DNA of 64,000 nucleotides from Arthrobacter sp. Leaf234. GTDB taxonomy: Bacteria > Actinomycetota > Actinomycetes > Actinomycetales > Micrococcaceae. The stretch spans positions 1,576,732-1,640,731 of the forward strand of contig NZ_LMLU01000001.1 of NCBI RefSeq assembly GCF_001422665.1, written 5' to 3'. Shown piece by piece: positions 25,624 through 34,439 of this stretch. Positions within the stretch are counted from its first letter, which is position 1, and every line of letters begins with the position of its first letter. The notes below the pieces were generated by a model, which did no database searches, had not been told where the DNA came from, and saw only the letters and a list, made by a program, of their open reading frames with translations. Both the position numbers and the translations under genes were made by a program.

Positions 25624-26754
25624 ATGCACCCCGGTGACTTCCTGGACCGACTCGTCTTCGCCCGCTTCTCCGTCCGCGTCGCGGCTGCCGTCACGGCGTT
25701 CGTCGCCCTCGTCCTGCCGTCGTCCTGCGTTCTCTGCGGCCGGTGGGACACCTCACTCTGTCCCGACTGCCTCACCGTCTTCCGGCGCGCGACGTCCCGG
25801 CCGTACCGCGCCGAGGCCGACGCGGAATCCCTGCCCGACGTCCCCGTCGGGATCGCCGCCCGCGACGCCGGCCGGGGCCCGTGGCAGGGAGGCGGACGGG
25901 TGGCGGAGGCGGTTCCAGCGCTCGTCGAGGTCGGGCCGCTGCCGGTGGTCGCCGCCGGTCGCTACGGTCGCGCGGTGTCGGGGGTGCTGCTCGCCTTCAA
26001 GAATCATGGGCACGTCGATCTGGCCCCTCCGGTCGCCGCGGCGCTCGCCGGTGCACTGCACGAGGCGGTCCGAGGGCTCAGCGCGCCAGGGATGGGCGCC
26101 GCGTCACCCGTCCTGCTGGTACCGGTGCCGAGCCGATCCTCGTCGTCGCGCCGTCGCGGGTACGAACCGCTGATGATCCTGCTCACGAGGCTCGAGCGGA
26201 CGGGGACCCTCCCGGCGGGGACCGCTGTCGTCCCGGCGGTCCGGCAACGGTCCCTTCTCTCGCGCTGGTGGATGGGCCGGCGCGGGCGTCGGGCCGGCGC
26301 GCTCGTGCGGTCCACCGTGGCAGCGCTGCGTGCCGGACCGCAGGGCGGGCAAAAGGGTCTGGGGCGGCGGCGACGAAGGTCGAACGTCCTGGGGACGATG
26401 CTCCTCGCCGGACGGGCACGTCACCGTGTACCGGGCAGCTCCTGCATCATCGTCGACGACGTCCTGACGACGGGCGCGACCATCAACGAGATGCACCGGG
26501 TGCTGCACGCCGGAGGAGCCCGTGTCCAGGGGGCGGTCGTGGTCGCCGCGACCTCCTCGCCCGCCGGTACCGCTCCCGCCAGTCCTGCTCCCGGCGGCAC
26601 GAGCCCCGCCGGTACCGCCCCTGTCCGCCCGTCCGGCGGGCCTGGTCGGACACCGGGCAGCAGCACCACGGTGGCGCCGGGGCCGGTCCCGGGGACACCC
26701 AGCAAGCTACCGGAAGTTTTGCAGCGTGGAGGGGTGAATAAAGGACAGCTGTGA
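25624..26754 (+). CDS. ComF-family phosphoribosyltransferase-like protein with long C-terminal tail
   Basis: ComF-like protein. The N-terminal zinc-finger motif is CVLCGRW...LCPDC (Cys about 38-55). The central PRTase fold has a PRPP-binding loop IIVDDVLTTGAT. ComF in competent bacteria helps DNA uptake; in actinobacteria its role is unclear. The 376 residues exceed the usual 220-250 because of an Arg-rich insert near 215-245 and a Pro/Ala/Gly/Thr tail of about 70 residues. The stop at 26754 falls in the hpf leader. The start codon SD is weak. Confidence 0.85.
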   Translation: MHPGDFLDRLVFARFSVRVAAAVTAFVALVLPSSCVLCGRWDTSLCPDCLTVFRRATSRPYRAEADAESLPDVPVGIAARDAGRGPWQGGGRVAEAVPALVEVGPLPVVAAGRYGRAVSGVLLAFKNHGHVDLAPPVAAALAGALHEAVRGLSAPGMGAASPVLLVPVPSRSSSSRRRGYEPLMILLTRLERTGTLPAGTAVVPAVRQRSLLSRWWMGRRGRRAGALVRSTVAALRAGPQGGQKGLGRRRRRSNVLGTMLLAGRARHRVPGSSCIIVDDVLTTGATINEMHRVLHAGGARVQGAVVVAATSSPAGTAPASPAPGGTSPAGTAPVRPSGGPGRTPGSSTTVAPGPVPGTPSKLPEVLQRGGVNKGQL

Positions 26755-26767
26755 ACTACCGTGAAGT

Positions 26768-26799
26768 ACGGGTACCACACAGTGACGACACGTACCCGT
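26768..26799. promoter_or_regulatory. Inverted repeat in the hpf leader
   Basis: Arms ACGGGTAC (26768-26775) and GTACCCGT (26792-26799) are separated by 16 nt and lie 63-94 nt before the hpf ATG. It could be a leader stem-loop or an operator. Confidence 0.35.
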
Positions 26800-26861
26800 C
26801 GGCGGCGGCTCTGCTCAACGCCACGGCCGCCGTCGTGTCACCTAGCGATGTGGAGGGCACC

Positions 26862-27596
26862 ATGGAATTTGTGATCAATGGTCGTAACCTGGCGGTATCG
26901 GACCGTTTCCGTGAGTACGCGACGGAGAAGATCGACAAGATAGAGCAGCTCGGCGACAAGGTACAGCGCGTCGACGCCAAGATCACCAAGGAACCCAGCG
27001 CACGCATGGCGGACACCTCGCTCACGGTCGAGCTGACGGTGCTCTGCAGGGGCCCTGTCGTCCGGGCCGAGGCCTCGGCGGGCGACAAGTTCGCCGCCTT
27101 CGATCTCGCCTACGCCAAGCTCCTCGAGCGCCTCCGCCGGGCGCGCGACCGGCGGAAGGTCCACCACGGTCGGCACACCCCGCTCGCGGTGCGCGTCGCG
27201 ACGGCCGACCTCGAGCCCGCCGACCCGGTGCAGCCCATCTACCTCGAGACGCCGGTCATCGAGCCGACCTCCCACGAACCGGTCGCGGAGACCGAGGACG
27301 TCGATACCTATTCGTCGCCGGACGACGTGCCCGCCGGGGACTCGCCGGTGCTGATCCGCCGCAAGGTGTTCTCCGGGACGCCCATGACCCTCGACGACGC
27401 CGTCGACAACATGGAACTCGTGGGTCACGACTTCTATCTCTTCGTGGATTCCGCCACCGGTGCTCCCTCCGTCGTCTACCGGCGGCAGGGCTGGACCTAC
27501 GGCGTGATCACCCTCGACTCCAAGTGCGCGGAAGGTACCGAGGAACCCCACGAGGAACTGCTGGCCTACCGGGCGCGTGAAGCCGCCACCGCCTAG
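26862..27596 (+). CDS. hpf: Long-form ribosome hibernation promoting factor HPF
   Basis: Ribosome-dimerising hibernation factor. The N-terminal S30AE/HPF domain (residues 1-100, starting MEFVINGRNLAVSDRFREYATEKIDK) binds the 30S decoding site. The C-terminal dimerisation domain (about 185-240: PMTLDDAVDNMELVGHDFYLFVDSATG) is characteristic of long HPF. Length is 244 residues. ATG 26862 is chosen because GGAGGGC lies 4-10 nt upstream and the protein begins there in homologues. An in-frame extension to GTG 26751 is possible but would be unusual. The 107-nt leader carries an inverted repeat. Confidence 0.95.
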   Translation: MEFVINGRNLAVSDRFREYATEKIDKIEQLGDKVQRVDAKITKEPSARMADTSLTVELTVLCRGPVVRAEASAGDKFAAFDLAYAKLLERLRRARDRRKVHHGRHTPLAVRVATADLEPADPVQPIYLETPVIEPTSHEPVAETEDVDTYSSPDDVPAGDSPVLIRRKVFSGTPMTLDDAVDNMELVGHDFYLFVDSATGAPSVVYRRQGWTYGVITLDSKCAEGTEEPHEELLAYRAREAATA

Positions 27597-27637
27597 CCCA
27601 TCCAGGGGTCGGCACGCCGCCCCACCACGACGACGAG

Positions 27638-27670
27638 GAACTGCCTCCGCGCCCGGCGCGGGGGCAGTTC
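27638..27670 (+). terminator. Hairpin terminator after hpf
   Basis: A 15-bp inverted repeat with one G-T wobble and a 3-nt loop (GAACTGCC...GGCAGTTC) lies 42 nt after the hpf stop. There is no T-run. Confidence 0.6.
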
Positions 27671-27693
27671 CGTGCGGGAGACCTCACCGGACG

Positions 27694-28908
27694 ATGCAGA
27701 CACTCACCATCGCGCAGGCACGACGCATCGCCCTGGCCGCACAGGGCCTGCACCGCCCCAGGCTCGAAGCACCGACGTCGCTCCGGGCTCTGCGTGCCGC
27801 AGCCCTCCGCCTGCAGGTCCTGCAGATCGACTCCGTCAACGTCCTCGTGCGATCCCACTACCTCCCCCTCTTCTCCCGGGTCGGGTCCTACGACCGCGCC
27901 CACCTGGACGCCATGTCCTCCGTCGCGCCGCGCTCCCTGGTCGAGTACTGGGCCCACGAGGCGAGCCTCGTGCCACCCGAGCTGTACCCGCATCTCGTGG
28001 CGCATCAGCGGCGCACCTGGATGGGTGCGTCCAGCGTCCCTGCGGAGCAGCGAGCCCTTCTCGAGTCGACCATCCTCGGGCTGCTCGCCCGGGGAGTCCC
28101 CCTGACGGCATCCGCCGTCCAGCGGGAGGTGGGCGGGGACCCGTCCCGTCCGGCCGAAGGCTGGGGCTGGCGGTGGACCGCCGCGAAACGCGTGCTGGAG
28201 GATCTGTTCGCCCGGGGGAGGATCGGCTCCGCCGGACGCAACGCACAGTTCGAACGTCTCTACGCGCCCCTGACGGCCGTGCTGCCGGATCCGCGGCTCG
28301 CCGGCCAGGAGGTGGACGCCACGGAAGCGCTCGCCGTCCTGGCGGACCGGGCCCTCGGTGCGCTCGGCGTGGCGTCGGCCCGCTCGGTCGCCGACTACTT
28401 CAGGACGCCGGTCCGGCAGACCCGCGCGGTCCTGGAGTCGCTCGTCGGGGCCGGGTCGGTCCGGAGCATCGCCGTGCGTGGGGAGGCTGACCCCTGGTAC
28501 CTGCACCCCACCGCCGAAACCATTCCGCGCAAGGCGCAGGGCCGGGCCCTCCTCAGTCCCTTCGACTCCCTCGTCTTCGAGCGCGACAGGCTGCTGCGGC
28601 TGTTCGGCTGCCACTACCGCATCGAGATCTACACCCCGGAGGAACGCAGGGTGCACGGCTACTACGTCCTCCCGTTCCTCCTCCGGGACGGCATCGCCGC
28701 GCGGGTGGACCTCAAGGCGGATCGGCCCGGCCGCACGCTGCTCGTGCGCGGCAGCTATGCGGAGAAAGAGGCGCCCGCGGACACCGCGCACGAACTCGCT
28801 GCGGAGCTTCACCTGCTCGCGGGCTGGCTCGGGCTGGACGACGTCGTCGTCGAGGACCGTGGCGACCTCGCCCTCGCGCTCGCCGGTCAGGTCGGCAGGA
28901 TACCCTGA
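27694..28908 (+). CDS. YcaQ/AlkX-like winged-helix DNA glycosylase (HTH_42)
   Basis: Member of the HTH_42 family of DNA glycosylases that excise alkylated bases or unhook interstrand cross-links. The catalytic Q-phi-D motif is visible as QID in LQVLQIDSVNVLVRSHYLPLFSR (about residues 42-65); the Q-phi-D variant is typical of the AlkX/YcaQ branch rather than the antibiotic-specific AlkZ branch. Winged-helix elements and the EKEAPADTAHELAAELHLLAGWL C-terminus are present. Length is 404 residues. ATG 27694 has a weak SD. It stands alone between hpf and secA. Confidence 0.85.
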   Translation: MQTLTIAQARRIALAAQGLHRPRLEAPTSLRALRAAALRLQVLQIDSVNVLVRSHYLPLFSRVGSYDRAHLDAMSSVAPRSLVEYWAHEASLVPPELYPHLVAHQRRTWMGASSVPAEQRALLESTILGLLARGVPLTASAVQREVGGDPSRPAEGWGWRWTAAKRVLEDLFARGRIGSAGRNAQFERLYAPLTAVLPDPRLAGQEVDATEALAVLADRALGALGVASARSVADYFRTPVRQTRAVLESLVGAGSVRSIAVRGEADPWYLHPTAETIPRKAQGRALLSPFDSLVFERDRLLRLFGCHYRIEIYTPEERRVHGYYVLPFLLRDGIAARVDLKADRPGRTLLVRGSYAEKEAPADTAHELAAELHLLAGWLGLDDVVVEDRGDLALALAGQVGRIP

Positions 28909-29031
28909 GCGGAAGACGCAGGCCCGGTCGCCGTAGCGCGCCGCACGGGCCCCGGAACGGAGGGGCGGAACGTCCCTCCCGTAGACTAGAGACGCCATCT
29001 TTGGGCAGCATCAGATTGGGAGCAGATACCA

Positions 29032-31758
29032 GTGCCATCACTTCTTGAACGAGTACTCCGCACCGGCGATAAGAAGACACTGAAGCGACTCCGGAACTAC
29101 GCTGACGCGATCAACGTGCTGGAAGACGAATTCCGTGAGATGTCCGACGCGGAGCTGCGCGGCGAGACCGACCGGCTGAAGCAGCGCCATGCGGACGGCG
29201 CCTCCCTCGACGACCTTCTGCCCGAAGCCTTCGCCGCAGTTCGCGAGGCATCGAGCCGGACGCTCGGACTGCGCCACTTCGACGTCCAGCTGATGGGCGG
29301 CGCCGCCCTGCACCTCGGCAACATCGCGGAGATGAAGACCGGCGAGGGCAAGACCCTCGTGGCCACGGCACCCGCCTACCTCAACGCCCTGAGCGGCAAG
29401 GGCGTCCACGTCGTCACCGTCAACGACTACCTCGCCGAGTACCAGTCGGACCTCATGGGTCGCGTCTACCGCTTCCTCGGCCTGACCAGCGGCTGCATCC
29501 TCTCCAAGCAGGATCCCGCGACGCGCCGTGAGCAGTACGCGGCCGACATCACCTACGGGACCAACAACGAGTTCGGGTTCGACTACCTGCGCGACAACAT
29601 GGCGTGGAGTGCGGCGGAGCTGGTGCAGCGTGGCCACAACTTCGCCGTCGTCGACGAGGTGGACTCGATCCTCATCGACGAGGCGCGGACGCCGCTGATC
29701 ATCAGCGGGCAGGCCTCCGGCGACGTCAACCGCTGGTACAACGAGTTCGCGAAGGTCGTGCAGAAGCTCACCGTCGAGGCCGACTACGAGGTGGACGAGA
29801 AGAAGCGCACGGTCGGCGTGCTCGAGGACGGGATCGAGAAGGTCGAGGACTACCTCGGCATCCACAACCTGTACGAGTCGGCCAACACCCCGCTGATCGG
29901 ATTCCTCAACAACGCGATCAAGGCCAAGGAACTGTTCAAGCGGGACAAGGACTACGTGGTCCTCAACGGCGAGGTCATGATCGTCGACGAGCACACGGGA
30001 CGCATCCTGGCGGGTCGCCGCTACAACGAGGGCATGCACCAGGCGATCGAGGCGAAGGAGGGTGTGGAGATCAAGGCCGAGAACCAGACGCTCGCCACCG
30101 TGACCCTGCAGAACTACTTCCGCCTCTACGAGAAGCTCTCCGGCATGACCGGCACGGCCGAGACCGAGGCCGCCGAATTCATGTCCACGTACAAGCTCGG
30201 CGTGGTACCCATCCCGACGAACAGGGAGATGGCCCGCAAGGATCTCTCGGACCTCATCTACAAGAACGAGGTCGCCAAGTTCGACGCCGTCGTCAAGGAC
30301 ATCGTCGAACGCCACGAGACCGGCCAGCCCGTGCTCGTCGGCACCACCAGCGTGGAGAAGAGCGAATACCTCTCGAAGCAGCTGGCGAAGGCCGGTGTAC
30401 GCCACGAGGTCCTGAACGCGAAGAACCACGCGCGGGAAGCCGCGATCATCGCGCAGGCCGGGCGCAGGAGTGCCGTCACCGTCGCCACGAACATGGCCGG
30501 ACGAGGGACCGACATCATGCTCGGTGGCAACGCGGAGTTCAACGCCGTCGCCGCCCTCGAGAAGCTCGGGCTCGACCCCGCGGACAACGCGGAGGAGTAC
30601 GAGGCCAAGTGGCCCGAGGCCCTGGAAGCAGCCAAGGAGGCCGTGAAGTCGGAGCAGGACGAGGTCCGCGAGCTCGGCGGCCTCTATGTGCTCGGCACCG
30701 AACGCCACGAGTCACGGCGCATCGACAACCAGCTCCGTGGCCGGTCCGGACGCCAGGGCGATCCCGGCCGCTCCCGTTTCTACCTCTCGCTCACCGACGA
30801 CCTCATGCGTCTCTTCAACTCGGGCGGTGCCGAGCGCATCATGAACAGCGCCACCATGCCCGACGACGTCGCCCTCGAGTCCAAGCTCGTCTCGAAGGCG
30901 ATCGAGAACGCGCAGGGACAGGTCGAGGGCCGCAACGCGGAGCAGCGCAAGAACGTCCTCAAGTACGACGACGTCCTGAACCGGCAGCGCGAAGCCATCT
31001 ACGGGGACCGCCGTCGAATCCTCGAGGGCGGCGATCTCAAGGAGAAGGTGCAGTTCTTCCTGGAGGACGTCATCACGGCGATGGTCGACGAGACCACGGC
31101 GCAGGGTCACGGGGACGACTGGGACTACGAGCTGCTGTGGACGAACCTCAAGACGCTGTACCCGATCACGCTGACGGCCGACGAGGTCATCGACGAGGCG
31201 GGCGGCGCGTCGAAGCTCACGCGCGATTTCCTGCACGACGAGATCCTCTCGGACGCCAAACTGGCCTACCAGGCACGGGAGGAAGCGCTCGGTGAGCAGA
31301 CCATGCGCGAGCTCGAGCGGCGCGTGGTCCTGTCGGTCATCGGCAGGAAGTGGCAGGAGCACCTCTATGAGATGGACTACCTCAAGGAGGGAATCGGCCT
31401 GCGTGCCATGGCCCAGAGGGACCCGCTGGTCGAGTACCAGCGTGAGGGGTTCATCCTCTTCCAGGCGATGATGGAGTCGATCCGCGAGGAGAGCATCGGC
31501 TACCTGTTCAACCTCGAGGTCGAGGTCGAGGTCGCCGCGCCGGCCCAGACCGGGCTGCCCGGGGTGACCGACGCCAGGGGCATCGTCCAGGCCCCGACCA
31601 TCAAGGCGGCGGGGCTCGAAGCTCCCGCGAAGCCCGCAACCCTGAACTTCACGGCGCCGAACGCGCAGGGCGAAGCGGAGATGCATGTCGAGCGGAACAA
31701 GCCCCAGGCCGCTCCCGCTACCGGCAAGGCCACAGGCAAGAAGGCCCGGAAGAAGTAG
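29032..31758 (+). CDS. secA: Preprotein translocase ATPase SecA
   Basis: Motor ATPase of the Sec pathway. DEAD-motor NBD1 has Walker [12 protein letters not shown] (residues 101-111) and a [13 protein letters not shown] helicase motif. Then come the preprotein cross-linking domain, NBD2 ([25 protein letters not shown]), the helical scaffold and wing domains. The C-terminus ends in a basic KKARKK tail without the zinc-binding CxCx8CH, as in many actinobacterial SecA1. Length is 908 residues. The GTG start follows GGGAG. A TAGACT -10-like element lies at 28982-28987, giving a leader of about 40 nt. Confidence 0.97.
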   Translation: MPSLLERVLRTGDKKTLKRLRNYADAINVLEDEFREMSDAELRGETDRLKQRHADGASLDDLLPEAFAAVREASSRTLGLRHFDVQLMGGAALHLGNIAEMKTGEGKTLVATAPAYLNALSGKGVHVVTVNDYLAEYQSDLMGRVYRFLGLTSGCILSKQDPATRREQYAADITYGTNNEFGFDYLRDNMAWSAAELVQRGHNFAVVDEVDSILIDEARTPLIISGQASGDVNRWYNEFAKVVQKLTVEADYEVDEKKRTVGVLEDGIEKVEDYLGIHNLYESANTPLIGFLNNAIKAKELFKRDKDYVVLNGEVMIVDEHTGRILAGRRYNEGMHQAIEAKEGVEIKAENQTLATVTLQNYFRLYEKLSGMTGTAETEAAEFMSTYKLGVVPIPTNREMARKDLSDLIYKNEVAKFDAVVKDIVERHETGQPVLVGTTSVEKSEYLSKQLAKAGVRHEVLNAKNHAREAAIIAQAGRRSAVTVATNMAGRGTDIMLGGNAEFNAVAALEKLGLDPADNAEEYEAKWPEALEAAKEAVKSEQDEVRELGGLYVLGTERHESRRIDNQLRGRSGRQGDPGRSRFYLSLTDDLMRLFNSGGAERIMNSATMPDDVALESKLVSKAIENAQGQVEGRNAEQRKNVLKYDDVLNRQREAIYGDRRRILEGGDLKEKVQFFLEDVITAMVDETTAQGHGDDWDYELLWTNLKTLYPITLTADEVIDEAGGASKLTRDFLHDEILSDAKLAYQAREEALGEQTMRELERRVVLSVIGRKWQEHLYEMDYLKEGIGLRAMAQRDPLVEYQREGFILFQAMMESIREESIGYLFNLEVEVEVAAPAQTGLPGVTDARGIVQAPTIKAAGLEAPAKPATLNFTAPNAQGEAEMHVERNKPQAAPATGKATGKKARKK

Positions 31759-32355
31759 TCAGCCGATCTCCAGGGCGGTCACCCGCCACACCCCGCGCCG
31801 TTGCTCTATGCGAAGAGCGACGGCGCGGACGCGTGTCCGGTCGAAGGCGACGACCGAGGCTTCGTAGACCCCTGGGCTGATCGGGCAGACCCGTGCCGAC
31901 CGGACCAGGACCTGGCGGACACCGGTCCCGGTCGGGGAGCCGCTGCTCCCCGACGCGGCACCGATACAGCGGACGAGATTCGCTCTCAGGTGCAGGCGTT
32001 CGTAGTTCTCCGGGTCGAGCCAGCGTGACACCTGCTGCAGCGGCCGGACGCCGCTGAGGACCTCGAGAGCGCCCTGCGCCACGGACCGGGCAATCCCCGA
32101 GATGCGCTGCACGATCTCCCGGTCCGCGTCCGCGTCCGTGATCGCGGGGGCCGGAAGGGCCCGGCCGGCCGGCGCGGGACGCGCCGGGCCGGCAGCACGG
32201 TCGGCCCCGGCGCCGTCCGTCGGGGTGAACGGCAGGACGGTCGCGCCGCCGGAAGCCGGAGGCCCAGGGGGCCTCGCCACCAGGGGGCGCGGAGCACCGC
32301 TGACCTCGGCGAGGTGGTGGTCAGCGGTTCGATGGAGCTGCGTGACGGCGGGCAT
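31759..32355 (-). CDS. Rv3235-family conserved actinobacterial protein
   Basis: Protein of unknown function with a Pro/Ala-rich N-terminal half (residues 1-75). A compact C-terminal domain resembling the actinobacterial Rv3235 family follows (VAQGALEVLSGVRPLQQVSRWLDPENYERLHLRANL, and VRAVALRIEQRRGVWRVTALEIG). No TM or signal is seen. The ATG at 32355 has GAGAGGAAC upstream. Its stop directly abuts secA, with no terminator visible. It opens the minus-strand part of the uncharacterised cluster. Confidence 0.75.
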   Translation of the reverse strand: MPAVTQLHRTADHHLAEVSGAPRPLVARPPGPPASGGATVLPFTPTDGAGADRAAGPARPAPAGRALPAPAITDADADREIVQRISGIARSVAQGALEVLSGVRPLQQVSRWLDPENYERLHLRANLVRCIGAASGSSGSPTGTGVRQVLVRSARVCPISPGVYEASVVAFDRTRVRAVALRIEQRRGVWRVTALEIG

Positions 32356-32502
32356 GGTGTTCCTCTCGTGGGCCGGGCATGGTGATCGGGTGATGTCGTC
32401 CGATCGGCGTCGCTGCGACCCTGTGGAGGATCGCGTCCGCCCGGAGCGGGGCGCGCTGAAGGACGGCGGGGTGGTGCTGCTCTTCGGGGATGGTGCGCGT
32501 GC

Positions 32503-33303
32503 TCAGATCTGTGGCGCGCGGAGGACCTGACCGGGCAGGAGGAGGGACGGGTCGTCCCCGATGATGGTTCGATTCGTGTCGTACCACGCGGGCCACGCCT
32601 CGGCGACATCGGCAGCGGTGCAGAGGGGGCCGAGGTGATGCTCGACGATGGACCAGAGAGAGTCCCCGGGCGCCACCACCACGGCCACGCGGTCAGGATC
32701 GGAGCGCGTCGGTGTCCGGACGAGCGGGCCTCCCGCTGTCGGCATCGGGGCCGGTTTCCATCCGGGCGAGACGGGAGTCCGATCGTCCGGCCCTGTCGCC
32801 GATGCGGCGGCGACGGGTACGGATGACCAGGAGGGGGATATGGCGAGCTTCGGTGCCGGATCCGCCGGGAGGGAGGACCCGACGCCCGCCGAAGGTGGTG
32901 GTCCCGCCTGCGCGTCCTGGAGAGGGACGGCCGTGGACGTCCGCACCATCGAGGACGGGTTCATCTGGGCGGCATGGGCGACGGCAGGCACGGTCACCAG
33001 GTTGATGCCGACGAGGGCGGCGGCGAGACGCCGCATGAGTGCAGGCGTGCACCGCTGCGCCAGCCGGGCTGCCGTCGACGGACCGCGGCGCAGGACCAGG
33101 TCGGTGGCGATGGCGACGAGGAGCGTGAGAACCCACCAGACGACGGCGACGACGCCCACGACCGATATCGCCACGCCGATGAACCCGTCGACGGACGTCC
33201 GATCGGGAGTGGTGGACATCGCTGCGAGAGCCCGTCCCGCAAGGGCCGCTACGCCGCCGCACACGAGGATCAACCCTGCTGAAAGTGCGTCCGTTCCGCT
33301 CAT
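32503..33303 (-). CDS. LysM-domain membrane protein
   Basis: Membrane protein with two N-terminal TM segments (about residues 8-30 and 41-70), a third hydrophobic segment near 93-112 (AAALVGINLVTVPAVAHA), and a Pro/Ser-rich extracytoplasmic linker. A C-terminal LysM-like domain follows (VVAPGDSLWSIVEHHLG ... LLLPGQVLRAP). It may bind peptidoglycan or link the membrane to the wall. ATG 33303 is chosen because GTGGAGGTCATC precedes it exactly; a GTG 12 nt earlier lacks an SD. The upstream intergenic region carries a phased TTTG repeat array. Confidence 0.82.
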   Translation of the reverse strand: MSGTDALSAGLILVCGGVAALAGRALAAMSTTPDRTSVDGFIGVAISVVGVVAVVWWVLTLLVAIATDLVLRRGPSTAARLAQRCTPALMRRLAAALVGINLVTVPAVAHAAQMNPSSMVRTSTAVPLQDAQAGPPPSAGVGSSLPADPAPKLAISPSWSSVPVAAASATGPDDRTPVSPGWKPAPMPTAGGPLVRTPTRSDPDRVAVVVAPGDSLWSIVEHHLGPLCTAADVAEAWPAWYDTNRTIIGDDPSLLLPGQVLRAPQI

Positions 33304-33320
33304 GATGACCTCCACTCTCA

Positions 33321-33380
33321 GTTTGATCTCATTTGATGCAGTTTGTCTACGTTTGATTCCTTCGAACCGGTTTGTAGCTC
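33321..33380. promoter_or_regulatory. 10-bp phased (G/A)TTTG direct-repeat array in a divergent promoter region
   Basis: Units at 33321 GTTTGATCTC, 33331 ATTTGATGCA, 33341 GTTTGTCTAC and 33351 GTTTGATTCC are spaced exactly 10 bp, with a further GTTTG at 33370. It lies between the LysM gene (minus) and the 33417 gene (plus) in an unusually AT-rich island. A likely operator for a head-to-tail binding regulator such as the nearby BldC-like protein. Confidence 0.6.
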
Positions 33381-33416
33381 GTTGACGATGCCCGGGTTCA
33401 GGCCTAGCGTGAACGC

Positions 33417-33977
33417 ATGCGATGGGATGCCCTGTTCACCGATCTGGAAGCACAGCTGCACTCCGCGTCTGTCGCGCACCGGGAGGGCGAGATCAGGGAC
33501 AGGACGCGGTCGGAACAGTCCCGGGTGACGATGTCGCAGAGGCTCATCGCCCAGATCGATCGGCACCTGTCCGTCTCGACGCGGGGCGGCAGGACGGTCT
33601 CCGGACGCGTGACCAATGTCGGCTCCGCGTGGGTCTCCCTGGTCGTCGAGGGCAGGTCGGTGGTCGTCCCGTTCACCGCAGTGCAGGTCCTACGCGAGCT
33701 CGACCGGGTGGCCGGTCAGCCGCTCACCGGGGTCGAGGCGAGACTCGGCTTCGGGTCGGTGCTCCGCGAGCTGTCCCGCGACCGGTCCGTCGTCGCGCTC
33801 TGGCTGGGGAGTCCGGCCGCGCAGGTCATCGGCGTGATCGAGCGCGTGGGCGCGGACTTCCTCGAACTCGGACTCTCGGGTGCGGGCCAGGATCGCAGGT
33901 CGTCGCAGGGCAGGGAAGGCCTGACCATCCCGTTCACCTCGATCGACACGGTCGACGCCGCGCACTCGGGGGCATGA
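33417..33977 (+). CDS. Conserved actinobacterial protein of unknown function
   Basis: Soluble 186-residue protein I do not recognise with certainty; similar actinobacterial proteins are sometimes labelled Fis-family regulators without support. It starts MRWDALFTDLEAQLHSA and has a coiled stretch (RDRTRSEQSRVTMSQRLIAQI). Then come repeated beta-strands that look like a small barrel duplicated twice (SGRVTNVGSAWVSLVVEGRSVVVPFTAV and VIGVIERVGADFLELGL...LTIPFTSIDTV). The two halves end in the similar phrases VVPFTAV and TIPFTSI. It lies divergent from the LysM gene across the phased repeat array. Confidence 0.65.
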   Translation: MRWDALFTDLEAQLHSASVAHREGEIRDRTRSEQSRVTMSQRLIAQIDRHLSVSTRGGRTVSGRVTNVGSAWVSLVVEGRSVVVPFTAVQVLRELDRVAGQPLTGVEARLGFGSVLRELSRDRSVVALWLGSPAAQVIGVIERVGADFLELGLSGAGQDRRSSQGREGLTIPFTSIDTVDAAHSGA

Positions 33978-33998
33978 GCGCTGCAGGGGAACCTGGGT

Positions 33999-34019
33999 GG
34001 TCGCCCTCCCCGGGCGACC
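33999..34019. terminator. Hairpin between convergent genes
   Basis: An 8-bp inverted repeat GGTCGCCC / GGGCGACC with a 5-nt loop lies between the stops at 33977 (plus) and 34028 (minus). Confidence 0.5.
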
Positions 34020-34027
34020 CGTGAAGC

Positions 34028-34255
34028 TCAGCGGACCTGCGGCGCTTCGCTCTCGGCCCTGAGCGCCGAGGCGGTCCTCTCGTAGGCCTGTGCTATGTAC
34101 TCCTCGAGAACGCGCGTCTCCACCCGCCACTGGCCGCGGCCGCCGACCTGGATCGCGGGGAGCTCGCCCGAACGGACGAGGGCGTAGGTCTGGGAGGAAC
34201 TGATGTTCAGCACCTCGCCGACGTCCGCGAGCGTGAGGAAACGTCGTTCGGCCAC
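34028..34255 (-). CDS. BldC/excisionase-type helix-turn-helix DNA-binding protein
   Basis: A 75-residue protein made almost entirely of a MerR-like winged HTH of the HTH_17/excisionase type. Segments: RFLTLADVGEVLNISSSQTYALVRSGELPAIQ, then the wing GRGQWRV and a C-terminal helix LEEYIAQAYERT. BldC of Streptomyces is the best-known relative; it binds AT-rich direct repeats as head-to-tail multimers. The GTG at 34255 is preceded by AAAGGCGG; longer in-frame extensions run into its own promoter region. A two- to four-unit phased repeat lies 68-107 nt upstream. Confidence 0.85.
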   Translation of the reverse strand: MAERRFLTLADVGEVLNISSSQTYALVRSGELPAIQVGGRGQWRVETRVLEEYIAQAYERTASALRAESEAPQVR

Positions 34256-34322
34256 GGGTCCGCCTTTCCTGGTCGGGTGTCGTCCTTGAACAGTCTGCCA
34301 TCGCACCAGCGCGGTCAGGCCG

Positions 34323-34362
34323 ACTTTCCACAGTTTGACCCGATTTGGCGCTCTTCGGTTCC
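34323..34362. promoter_or_regulatory. Second phased repeat array between the HTH and SAF genes
   Basis: Units GTTTGACCCG at 34333 and ATTTGGCGCT at 34343 are 10 bp apart. They are flanked in phase by weaker ACTTTCCACA (34323) and CTTCGGTTCC (34353). Same motif and spacing as at 33321, in the divergent region upstream of the HTH gene and the SAF gene. Confidence 0.5.
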
Positions 34363-34439
34363 CTTCAGACCGTCCGTGCACGAGACTGGCTGTCCAAGCG
34401 TGGTCCGACGCGGAGTACGCCCTGTGGGGGGAGACCCGA

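Noticed and set aside
26751-26861. 37-residue N-terminal extension of HPF
   Set aside because: Strong SD-ATG at 26862 matches the conserved HPF N-terminus; the extension overlaps the ComF stop and lacks an SD.
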